The notes beneath the pieces were generated by a model, which saw nothing but the letters and a program-made list of their open reading frames with translations, was not told where the DNA came from and did no database searches. A DNA stretch of 64,000 nt from Metridium senile (Eukaryota; Cnidaria; Anthozoa; Actiniaria; Metridiidae), in assembly GCA_949775045.1 (NCBI GenBank), contig OX459107.1:16440218-16504217 (forward strand), read 5' to 3'. Made by a program: the position numbers and the translations under genes. This document shows positions 44,075-56,134 of this stretch, piece by piece (position 1 is the first letter of the stretch; each line of letters begins with the position of its first letter).

Positions 44075-47000
44075 GTGGGTATCGACTGCTGACTCGTAAG
44101 GCGCGCGGTCGTTTGTTGTGAAAAGTTTGATGGGCTTTTTCGTCAGGTTGTGGTGCAGCTGTGTGAGTGTCACGACTGTTGGGAGATTGCTTGTGATGTA
44201 AAGCGCGCAAAAAAGCAGTTTTTAAAACTGTGAAAACTGTGTAAAACTGTGAAAACTGCAAATATTGAGTCCGGAAGCGCGGGCTAGCTGTGGCGGGTCG
44301 CGCGCAAAGCACGTCGGGATATGTGTTCATTGGAGATTTGCACGTAGCGAAACGTACGAGCTGTCATGTTTTTAAAATTGTTGTTATTTACTACTGAGAT
44401 GTGAACTGGATCAATGTCAAGTATATGCTTTGGTAAGGATGATGTTTATTATTATTATAAAAACATTATAATCTATTTTATATTGGATATAATTCTGATG
44501 CTAAAATGTTGATCAATCCATTTAAAGTTTAAATGTCTGTAAAGTTTGCATTTGATTGGGTGTTTTTTTTATCAGTGATATATATATTGTACACTGCCCA
44601 ATTAGATCCTATTTATATCTTGGTCTAGTATTAAAATTATTATTATTGTTGTTGTTATTATTATTATTATTAGTGATACTGCAGTTGTCAATGGCTATAG
44701 AAATGGAAAGAATTCTGATCTGCAGGAACATAATTCATATAAGAACATAATTCTAATAGCTAGCTGTATGAATTAAAGCATACACGCTGCATGCAATCAT
44801 GCGACTTGCATTGCATGCATGAATGAATAAATGCAAATTCTCAATTATTACTATAACAATTTGAAGTATATAAATAACACATGATAACAATTCGACCGAT
44901 GCTAATATCTTTATTTTGTTGTAAATTATATGTTTACGTACAGTTCAAAGTATTGATTGTAGCTAGAGTCTAATAGATAACTATTTTCATAATGTAAACG
45001 GGCCCCTGAAGGCATGATCAATGACATTGAATTATGTAAGTATCATTTTAAAGCTCAATAACTATAGAATATGTCTACAGGTGTAATTTGCTGTTAAGAA
45101 ATATGAGACATTTAATTGTCTTGTCAGCTTTTCTGCTTAATGTCGATCTAGATAAACTTTTGGAGTTGATGCTGTTATTCAACAAAGCCTGACGTACACG
45201 GTTTTAGATGTGTACTAATAATATTGACATTAAGCAGAAAAGTTGACAATACAATTAAAGGTTATGTAGATCTCTTTATACATTATAAGTTCTTTAAAAT
45301 GTAATTCTTGAATTTTAAAGGTTCCCATTCTACCATTTCAATCTGTATACTTATGCAAATATTTGTGCTAGACACAATCAGAGTATATTATTTCTGAAGT
45401 GTGCATCAACACGATTTGCATAAACTGTACAGATTTAAATGGGAACCTGTTATTGATATTTGCTATCGTATGTGTTGGTTGCAGACTACACTGAAGTTAT
45501 GGCCGGCACTATAGATGTATATGCATGCAGGTATGTTAATGGTCTGACATCATTAATCTGAGTATATAATCAACTTCTACAGTCTGTAGTACAGTACCAA
45601 TGATGGGAACCTGTTATTAATATTTGCTATCGTATGTGTTGGTTGCAGACTACACTGAAGTTATGGCCGGCACTATAGATGTATATGCATGCAGGTATGT
45701 TAATGATCTGACATCATTAATCTGAGTATATAATCAACTTCTACAGTCTGTAGTACCAATGAACTTAACACTTTGTTCGCATCGTAGAGCCTTATAATAG
45801 TTCTAATTCTATTTGTTATGATTGATTGATATACTCAGTAGTACATCAATGAGCTATGCAAATTGGAAGCTAGAAAAGTGAGCTTACATTTTTCCACGTA
45901 GACCTAGAGTACAGTAGTTGCTGTCAAAATATTTGAAAGAAACAACTAACAACACAACCATAGACGTGTTTGCTTATTTTGGCCTTTGACTTAATTTGGC
46001 TACACACTCGGACAGTGAATTTATCCAATTTATCGTGTGACCGTCAATACTGCAATATAGCTTTCAAAATTGTATCGTGATGCCCATAGTGTGTGTGTGT
46101 GTGTGTTTTTCCCTTCTTATTACCCAAACTGATGGATTGATGCACACGTACACTATATGTGGGATGGGGGTGATAAGGTAACAGGGTTAGTAGCACTTAC
46201 CTTGTAGTAATGGCTAACACTATATGCTTACCTTAGTTGTAATAATTCTTTTTTAGACTACATCATATATTCCTAATCAATATGATCAATATGTGATGTA
46301 GTCTAGCTTATTACCTTATATCACCCTAGCTATAGTGACAGTACTACATGATGTAGTCTTACTATTGCTATCACCTTATTACCCCTGTATATAGTGTTTG
46401 CCAGGTCTGTATGTACTTTGTTTCATTGGTCAGTGAAAACCATTCTACTAACATGAGCTTGGTTTTATGAAGTTGTCTGTCACACAACTCTCATGACCAC
46501 CGTGTGGGTAATAAGAAGGAAATCATTTCTATCTTGGGCTCTCAAGCATGTCGATTAAGGCCAGCTGGGTGTTTGAACATGGACCGAACACAATACTCAG
46601 TCTACCTATTTCAATTAACGTTGTCCATTGTCTGGAATGGTTGATCTGAGGTTGATTTGTAAAAAATGCCATTGGTCAAACAGTCTTTTGCCAAACATGC
46701 ATCTCTTAAACAATCAAGCCTGCGTCGAATGGTGTCATGTATTGTACTGTGTACAAGTATTAAATAGAGAAACTACACAACAAGTTCTGTAAGTGCGAAC
46801 TGTGTCTTTGTTGAAGTAATAATTCTTACACGAGGTATCTAGTCACGTGATGCATAAATTAGCATACATTAACATACATTACAAATGGCACTGCTCTTTT
46901 GTCATGCTACGTTGAGTTTGCATTGAACACATCACGAGCCACAAGTGTGCCACTCAACGTGCGAAAACTCATCAAAACCACGACAGTCACTTCAGCTAAT

Positions 47001-48046
47001 TAGGCGTCTGACCCAGCTGGCCTCACTCAACATGCTTGATCTCTCCACACTTTACACCGAACATGCTAATGTGTACACCCTTTCCGAGAAACTTAATTTG
47101 GCTACACCCTCGGACAGTGAATTTATCCAATTTATTGTGTGACCGTCAATACTGCAATATAGCTTTCAAAATTGTATCGTGATGCCCATAGTGTGTGTGT
47201 GTGTGTTTTTCCCTTCTTATTACCCAAACTGATGGATTGATGCACACGTACACTATATGTGGGATGGGGGTGATAAGGTAACAGGGTTAAGTAGCACTTA
47301 CCCTGTAGTAATGGCTAACACTATATGCTTACCTTAGTTGTAATAATTCTTTTTTAGACTACATCATATATTCCTAATCAATATTCTTTCCTCCTGCAAG
47401 ACACGTAAATGTTTCCCCTTTAATTTCAGACAGAATTACGCCTTGGAGATCTTGCGGCCTTCCGACCAGAACAGGGACCAACCCCCAGAGAGCTGGGCTC
47501 TCTGCCAGCAGGGCAGAGCACAGCGATGAGCCTGCCGGCACTCACGATGGCACTGCACCTGTCTTTGCCACAGTGCAGTGCCTCGGAGAAGATGGTTCTG
47601 ACCTCCTCTCCGGCCTGTTCCGACCTGGCCAGCCTGTGAGCAGCGGAGATGCCGTTACATAGTTACAATTCTCTCATTGTCATGAAGAGGTTTTACCATT
47701 GCACTAACTGTACTTTCAGGGGGGGATTGGGGTACTCCCTTTGTCCAAGTGGTAGGGGTGATCGTCGGAGATTTTTCGATTACTTTCTTCCATTCCTGGC
47801 TTTCATTCTGCAAGTCTCTAAAGTTATCGTTGCTCTTCTTCTTCTTCTTCGTCGTCTGACCTAGGTTATTTGTAACAAGGATATCACAAACTTCAAATTG
47901 AATAAAGATATCGATGACAAACGAAAACTAAAGGCGTGGATTCTGCGCGCGGGTATAAACAAGCCTGCTTGAAAAGTCTTTCAAAAATATTTGTCGCAGT
48001 CTTACGCCTGCAAAAGGATGTCGGTGTTTCTTCTCTTGATATCGAT

Positions 48047-48724
48047 TTATTCATAGGATATTTTGGTTGTACGTGTTCGTGTTATATGACAATAACAAGT
48101 TGATGATAAAACAAACATCTCTTTTAAAAACGTGCAATAGATCAGAAAATGTGTTCGTATCACCTTTGCAGGCGTAAGAGTGTGTCCATTGGCTGCGACA
48201 TTGATTATTGAAATAGGTTGTGTACTCACCCTCCAGCTCCCCCGACCCCTGCTTCCAGGTCGAAAAGAGCGCGGGACGTTCTATAGCTAGATCTGCAGAA
48301 TAACAAATGATTACTCGTTACTTTGAACTTTTTAACTATAAACGCAACAACAGAGCCCCGGGCACCTCTGTATGGAATGATTATACAATTAAAACGTTTG
48401 CTTAGAAAATTACAATAATTCACGTCAGTGATATTACCTTGAGTCGTCGTCTGCCTCTTCGGCCGCGTAGTAGGGCGTGTCCTGCGAGCAAAATTTCTAA
48501 ATTAGTACGTATACTATTAAAAACACACTAGCGCATCGAATGGCATTTTTTCTTTTCTCGCATATTCGAATACGAATAAGTAGTTTTTGTAGTCTGAACT
48601 CAAAATTTAAGTTGACATGTCTAAACCTAACACCTGTTATCACCTGATATTTCACTGAAGTTTATATAATAAAAGTGATTATTTTGACTTTATACCGCCT
48701 AGTCCTGGTGACAAAGGTGTCCAT
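48047..48724 (-). CDS. Candidate small spliced gene, unknown function (unit 3)
   Basis: Same four blocks as in unit 1, at 48696-48724, 48438-48481, 48230-48292 and 48047-48192. The same uncertainty about the reading frame applies. Confidence 0.35.
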
Positions 48725-49810
48725 GCTTATAGTAATAATTCAGTATATAGTAATGTTGTTCTCACATGCAGTTCTCACGGCACTAGCTAGCTGAAAACAC
48801 TGAATGAGACCAAATTCACCAGGGTTGAGCGCGCGTTGAGCTATTGCACAATATAATAGCTTTCAGACAGCTAGAAATTAGGTACAAATGTACACACCAT
48901 ATTCAAAATTTGTTTCTTTTTTTAATTATTTCTCTGGTGTAAGTGCACAAAAACATTTAAGTTAAAATTTAGATATACACCCACTTGCAGTAACATTTGT
49001 TATAAAGAAAATAGAACGTTTGTAATTTAGTACGATATGAGTTAAGGTGCGGTGTGCTTTCACATGCTCTCAGCTTATATAACAGAGAATAAGACTGTGT
49101 ATGTTTTGTTATATATAAAACAATTTTCTGTAAGATATGCTCTTCGAAAACCCTCAAAATTAACCGCTTTCAATGCGAGTTGTTTAAAAAAGTATAAGTC
49201 AAAAAGTTCATACTGCTTTTTCGTTATGTCAATCAACATATATTGGTCTTCCAAACCGTGTCCAGTTTTTTTGATAAAATCCTTAGTTTTATAGTTATGT
49301 CCCGTTTTGTTATTTAACTTGAAGTTTTAACAATGAGTCGACTTTGAAACACATTTATTCAAGAACGAAGCATTTTATCGAAAAAACGGTTTTGAACACA
49401 TGTATGTGCTGATTGACATAATGCAGAAATGACGGCAAAGTAGTTGGAACTTTTGGACTAATACTTTTCTTAATGAAAGTGCTCGATTTTGAGGTTTTAC
49501 GTGAAGCATTGGTTAAAGATATTATTTGTCTTACATAGTCTTATTCTCTGTTATATAAGCTTTAAAATGATATAAACAAGAAGATCACTCAAGCTGAACT
49601 CTCTCTTTTGTCTTTTAATTAATTCCTTTCGCACTAAATCACAAATGTTGACAAATGTTCTATTTTGTATGCCAACCTTACTTCAAGTAGGTGTATCACG
49701 CATCAAGAGCACAGGAAGCCCAATCGTTTGAGTCGAACGCGGGCAAGCCTTCACAAGTTTAGGCAAGTTCAAAGCTCAACGGAGGAATTGTGGGTAATTC
49801 CAAATTTGGC

Positions 49811-50101
49811 TTAGGTGAAGTTTACCCAGAACCTCCTCTGAGCTCCAGGTAAAGATTTTTTAGGAGGTGTGTCCATTCCAATTCCAAATTTGGCTTGGGT
49901 GAAGTTTACCCACAACCTCCTCTGAGCTCCAGGTAAAGCTTTTTTAGGAGGTGTGTCCATCGGCGGAAAACACCGAAGCCATTTTGGAAAAAAACAATTG
50001 TGCACAGCTAGGACGATCAATATGACAGACCTCCTGTGTTTAGGGTGAATTACAAGTGTTGCTAAAACCCACGTTGTTTTGACGATTGTAGAGAATAGCA
50101 A
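49811..50101 (-). CDS. Hypothetical 96-codon ORF with two 28-codon repeats (unit 3)
   Basis: Same 96-codon frame as in unit 2. The extra 84-bp copy lies at 49877-49960. Confidence 0.3.
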   Translation of the reverse strand: MLFSTIVKTTWVLATLVIHPKHRRSVILIVLAVHNCFFPKWLRCFPPMDTPPKKALPGAQRRLWVNFTQAKFGIGMDTPPKKSLPGAQRRFWVNFT

Positions 50102-52399
50102 GCATTTCTGTTTTAATTGTTCGTGGATAGATATAAATATTTTTCGGTGATTTAACTTAGTATTTGAACCTGAAAGTGCTAAAAATCATCATCAGGATCA
50201 CTATCACCTAGATGATTATCATTACCATCAACATTATCAAAGTGTGATTGTACGAGACATGTCAATTGACTCAATACTGTACAACAGTAGATTGTTACAA
50301 TTAAATACTAGTTTTGTGATGTGTGTGTGTTTATCGTAGCTGTATAAGTGTGTATGTGTGCTAATGTGTGTTCATTTCTTTCACCTGCTGTTATTTATCT
50401 AAACTAAGAAAGGCTGGGGGCTAACTCGATAACAGTCATGTTCACTTAGTCCTCTGTCTCATTTAATTATTTAAGTAATGAATTATAAATTGTAAATGTT
50501 TTTGTTACCATAATTGTTACTTGATATTTTTCTATAAATTGTAAAATTAATATATATGAGAAAATAAACAAATATTGTATTGTACTGTATTGTATTGTAT
50601 TGTATTGAATGGACAATCTCTCAAAAAAAAGAGTTTTACTGTGAATTGAAAAATAGGAGAAGAATATGATGATTAAATTAACTTGATTTGTTGGTCAAGA
50701 TATCTTATATTTCATTCCATTTCATTTACAACTTGTAAATGGAATGTTTTTAAATTTTTTAATAATTGAGAATAAAATTATTATAAAAAAATGTTATTGT
50801 TTTCATCATGGCATCATCATTGATCAACAAAGGAATCATCATCATCAACACAGCAACCACTATTATCACAATCATCGGTGCTGTCATCAGCCCCTTACAA
50901 AATGGAGATGTCAAATATAAAAAACAGATAACAAAATGTTACACCTACTTGCAAGAACGTTGTCATACGAAAAAATAACTTGTTTTTAGTGGGTTAGGAA
51001 TAAATTAAAAATACAAAAGATGATCACTGAAGGTGAACTCTTTCTTTTGTACTTTTAATTTATTCCTAACACACTAAATACAAATGTTCTTTTTTCGTAT
51101 GACAACGCTCTTGCAAGTTGGTGTATATAAAAATAAAAATGTTTAACTTATAAACACAAACTAACTAGACATTGTTGTTTTCCATATTCTTCAAATAACT
51201 TTATTATCACAAAAAATCATTTTCAATGTATACATATGAGTATCAATCAGATTTCTAAAGACCATGTTGGAATAAGCTAGCATTCTCTGAAAATTTGAAC
51301 TTTATAACTTCAAAACCGAAGCCTTGCAGTCATACAATTTCATGGTTATCTTATTAACTCGCTTATTATATTAGGCATGACCATTCAATCTAGACACTCA
51401 AACACACACACACACACACATATATATATATGAACTATGCATAAAAATCATATGCACATCTCAAAATGGTTCCATATCATCATCCCTTGACAAGATAGAG
51501 GGGATGATAGTATCATATAAACATATGTGTGTATATATATGGAGCCTTTTTAAAAAAATATCTCTTCGTCATGAATGACCATCGAAGATTGTTTTATCAA
51601 ATACATTTTTTTTTTGCACTTTTAACTTCATATGTACAGTTTAAATGGCGACTGGAGACCAATCTAGCCAAAAGAGAAAGAAAAAAGCAGTGCATATTTT
51701 GATTAAACATTCCAGTTGGTGTAAATAGAGGATACCAATTCCATCTTCGAGTGTTGAAATGATCTCTCACAAGTGAGAGATTTTCAACACGAGAAGATAA
51801 AATTTGCATCTCCAAGCGACCATGTAATGTTCTGTTTGTTGTATAATTATCAATGAAAAGAAAACAGTTTCCATTAAGCTGTCTAACCATAGTGATGATA
51901 TCTTCACATGTAAAGATAACTTGTTATTTTCACATGCAAAGATATCACATTTTTGAAGCATTGACAATTATATAAATTATTATTATTATTATTATTATAT
52001 GTGGCATTCCCTAATTTTTATGTTATATTTTTTTAACTATTTTTTTGGGGGAAAATCCTAAGTCGTCCTATCTTATCAATCCTGAACTTCAACCTGACGA
52101 TTGAGTTACTCAGCTAGCCTGATTGGACCCTAGGATTGGTAAGATAGGACAGCTATAGTTGGCACACATTCATAACAAAACCTTGAGCATAATACATGCA
52201 TGAGAAATGGAGGCATCCAGAACAAAATGTGAGAACCAACGCACTGCAGACTTTGAGGTATATAATTTGATAAACATCATTCTCTTACCCAGACCCTTCT
52301 CAGCTTTCTAACGAAAAATCAAAGGCTCTGGGTAAGAGAATGGATAAACATACAACAGCTTTCAAGACAGGAAGGAGGAGGAGGCTGTTATAGATGACA

Positions 52400-52807
52400 T
52401 CACCTGGGTGGGTTCTCTCTCCTCATGAATTCGGCCCAGCCGTCAGGGACTTCCAACACCAGTTGAATGTCAAAGCCATCGTCACTGTCTTGGATTTCAA
52501 CCACAGGGGGTCGTCTTGCTGCTGGTGGAACCAGTTCTGCCCTGCAGTTAGGGCATGTACTATGTTCACTCAGCCATCGGTTCAGACACTCGGTGTGGAA
52601 GAGCTGTGGACAGCACCTCGATGGTACTGGAAAAATGTCAGTGTCGTTGGTTCTCTCATTAATATCCTGGCTACCCCCATTTCTCCCCACCCCCCCAGCC
52701 CTGGGTAGACGTATTGAGAGGCAAATGGCACATTCGTGAGTTTTGTGGTGATTGTGTGATCTTTGAGCATCGCGCTTCTTATTGACTCGCTTTTTAGGCA
52801 TGACCAT
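52400..52807 (-). CDS. RING-type zinc finger protein (unit 3)
   Basis: Third copy with the same translation as at 25644-26051. It lies downstream of the orphan recombinase exons 6-7 (53646-54548). If the RING gene has its own promoter, this copy can still be expressed. Confidence 0.75.
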   Translation of the reverse strand: MVMPKKRVNKKRDAQRSHNHHKTHECAICLSIRLPRAGGVGRNGGSQDINERTNDTDIFPVPSRCCPQLFHTECLNRWLSEHSTCPNCRAELVPPAARRPPVVEIQDSDDGFDIQLVLEVPDGWAEFMRRENPPR

Positions 52808-53645
52808 TCAATATGCACTCACTCACTATATATATATGAACTATGCTATCTTAAAACTCCTTAATATATCTCAACCTCAGATATACATAGAAATCATATA
52901 CACAATCTCAAAATGTATCTACGACATCATCCCAGGGCGAGATAGAGAGGATGATAGTATCATATATATATATATGTATGGAGTCTTTTCAGAAAAAACA
53001 TCTCTTCATCATGAATGACCATGCCTGATGCGCTGTTATACATACAAAGATTGTTTTATCAAACTTTTTTTTCACTCACTTAATCTCATATTTTAAATGG
53101 CGACTGGAAACCAATCTAGCCAAAAGAGAACGAAAACAGCAGTTCATATTTTGATAAAACATTCTTATTGGTATAAAAGTATTTGTGCAATTAATTAGTA
53201 AAGAGCTAAGCATCCTAGGACAAGAAAGTTCGAATGATAGCATCACATATATGTAGTCTTGTCAAATAATCTGTTCACGATCACATGCGTGCACATAGAT
53301 TGCTTCGTCAAAACAAATATTGTCTAAAATATATATTCTTTCTCTTTCCTCTCGTTGTGGCGATTGGTAGCCAATCAAGCCACAGAAGAGATTTGTAGGC
53401 AGACAATAATTCATATTTTGACGAAACATTCTTATTGGCATCAAAGTAATCAGTATTTGTGCAATTGAGCTATTTAACTGGACGACTAATGAACTGTCTT
53501 GTCAAAACTGTAACATGCATGAAAAAAAAGACCGACTGGAAGCCAATCAAAGCCATGGAACTTTGTGAAAAAAGGGGAATCGTTGAAAGGTTTTGACAAA
53601 ACAGGTTAAAAGTTGCCAGTAAAATCAACACAAAAAAGCAGTAAT

Positions 53646-54548
53646 TTATCTGTCCATGCCACAGATTGCTTTGTGAATAGACTTTGGAGAAGTGTTCAAC
53701 TTAAAATGTCCTGGGTGCTTTGACAAAGGTGTCATCTTCACTGGATGAAGTGAGTCAATGCATTCAATCCAGGGTTCGGGCTCATATTGGAACATGTATT
53801 GACCTTGTCTACCTGTTTGCTTGTACCAGAGCAGACTAGCTTGGCGAACAGGCTGAAAGGATTGGACCCGAGCAATCATCACCTTTGGCTCTGATAGTGT
53901 ACTGGAATCTTCGGCAAGTCCCACGAAATCCCCTACACTGAATCTACCTCCGTTTCCAGGCTGGACGGGGCTGTCTTCAGCAGCTTCTGCAAATTGGGAG
54001 GCCAAGTCAAAAGCCATACTCTTGCGTTCAGTGGCATTCCGCCTGTCATAGGTTCCCTGAGCGTGTCGTCTGCTATGACGCATCGCTGTGGCGAGAGAGT
54101 CCTTGGTGGTGTCAGAACAATCACTAGAAAGATAGAAGAGTGAAAAATGTTTAGACAATGATGATGTGTGATGTAATAAAACTTCAAAACAAAGCCATTA
54201 AAATATTAAACAATGTCTCTCTGCAAGAGCACAAATTATAGTCAAATTATAAACAAGTTTCTACTATCATCTCTGTGATGATAAGCCTATAAATTCAGAT
54301 TTATCTCAGGTTTCTGAGCAGCATAATTATAACACACGAAGTAAGTTGGAAAAATATCACCTAAAAAAAAAACAATTCAAAAAAGCAAAAAATCAGTGCA
54401 TGTCAACAACTCACCTGAGGCTGTATGCATGAGTAAGGAAGGAACTTCTTAGAACGTTGACCGAAATCTTGACTCCAGTGACACGGCTAAACAGAAACTT
54501 GAGATGAGCAGAGAAGGCTGAGCTTGTGAATGGTTTTCCCGCTTTGTT
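53646..54548 (-). pseudogene. Recombinase gene, 3' part only (exons 6-7, unit 3)
   Basis: Exon 6 (54415-54548) and exon 7 (53646-54123) encode residues 409-611: the second Arg, His 469, Tyr 478 and the C-terminal reader-like region. Upstream on the minus strand lies the TTAGGG array and then unrelated sequence, so there is no promoter, start codon or exons 1-5. It is an orphan created by being the last unit in the array. Confidence 0.85.
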
Positions 54549-55016
54549 CTGAGACAAGGCAAAAAATAGAGCAAACATTAAAAACAAATTATTATAATAA
54601 TAAAACATGCAGTGACAACGCAACAACAAACACACTATCAAAGCAATAACAGCACGAGAACAACAGAACACACACTTTAAAAAATTTCAAATCAGGGTTG
54701 ACAAACACCTTTACAAGGGTAGTGAGACTACAAGAAAATACCCCAAGCAATGACTGGTAAAATCAGTGCTAGGGTGGTAGATAGTCTAGAAAAGTTTCCG
54801 CTAGGGTGGTGGAATTAGACAAAAAAGCCTGAATAGGGTCGTGAAATGTTCCTTAAATCCCTTCAGCAGGGTGTAGAAGCAAACCCCTAGGCGTTCCTGA
54901 TAACAGATGTGAAGGGGTGATTTTGCAAGATTTCACAACCCCTGTAAGGGTGGAGTGGAACATTTTCTACACCCTTCCTCAATGCACATAGAGCTTAGGG
55001 TGAGTGATTAGCGTTC

Positions 55017-55069
55017 GGGTTCGGGTTAGGGTTAGGGTTAGGGTTAGGGTTAGGGTTAGGGTTTAGGGT

Positions 55070-55110
<41 letters not shown>

Positions 55111-55147
55111 GGTTAGGGTTAGGGTTAGGGTTAGGGTTAGGGTTAGG
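55017..55147 (+). repeat. TTAGGG array, right border of the tandem element
   Basis: It begins with the same gggttcggg variants that end every unit, then about 120 bp of ttaggg with a few tttaggg units. It ends at ggttaggagtgaaccc. Orientation is the same as the array at 14863-15000. Confidence 0.95.
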
Positions 55148-56134
55148 AGTGAACCCTGAATTTGGGGTTACTTAAAATTTGCCTAAGAATGTTAAAACAA
55201 ATATGTGCAACTCCATTGAGATTGTTTTCAGTTTCAGTTTAATGTTGCCATAATAGTGAAACTAATCCAGGCACGGACGTCAGCGGTGATTACAATTAAG
55301 TATTACATTAACAATTTACAATTATAAACAAAGTATATCGCAATATATCTGCAAGTTTATATACTTGCAAGATAATCAGGGTGTCAATCCCAAAATGTGG
55401 ATCAAAAATCAAAAATCTCTTTTGCAAATATAAAGGGACAAAAACAAATGAGAAAAAAACCCTTTCTGATTATTATTGTAGTGCATTATTCTGAAAAAGC
55501 ATGTATGTATAGTGTTTGATAAACTAGTTGTTGGCGAGAGAACTATCATGAAAACTGATTCTCTGCAAAAGGACCTTTTACAAATACCTTTTACTTACGA
55601 GAACAGTTTTTTTGAAAGGAAAAACAAACTTAAAAGTAACGAAGGAAAGTTGAAAGAAGGGAGAAAAAATTGAAGACAAAAGTGAAGACAAGTTAGTTGA
55701 AAGAAAAAAGGAATTGAAACAAAAAAAAGAGAGTTGGTAGAAAGGGAGACGGAATTTAAGACAAAAGAAAAAGAGTGGGTGTTTTTTTTAAGGGTTTAAA
55801 AAAGCTATTAAAAAGAAAACACGCGTAAATCATCTCACAAAATATTTATTTAACCTTTGACTAAATTGCTACACATTACTTGGATTAGTTTTTTCTTGGT
55901 ATTTTAGACTTTTTTTGTTTTCAAAACTTGACTCACTTACTTATTTACACACTTACACACACAAATCCATTCAGGAAGTCGTCCTAAAAGTTTCCATTCT
56001 CGCTGGCAATCTTGTGTGCAAAACACTAACAAAATATTATAACAACCACAACACTGACTTCAGGCCTTATATATCATTTTCTATCACGTCCAAATATAAA
56101 AGGGCCTGATCTTCAAATCCTTGGTCGGGGAATT
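55148..56134. other. AT-rich spacer with a 170-bp polypurine tract
   Basis: After the telomeric array the sequence is unrelated to the element. Positions 55614-55785 are almost entirely A and G on the plus strand. No gene is recognised. A 64-codon plus frame at 55915-56109 has no motif. Confidence 0.5.

Larger units (their letters stand above)
41673..55016 (-). mobile_element. Unit 3 of telomere-embedded tyrosine-recombinase element (13,344 bp)
   Basis: Exactly the same length as unit 2, shifted by 13,378 bp throughout, including the 84-bp duplication. Its right end enters a long TTAGGG array rather than another unit, so its recombinase exons 6-7 have no upstream partner. Confidence 0.9.

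Noticed and set aside
15001..55016. DIRS-type retrotransposon as identity of the unit
   Set aside because: DIRS elements also use tyrosine recombinases but carry reverse transcriptase and RNase H. I found no such frame in the unit.
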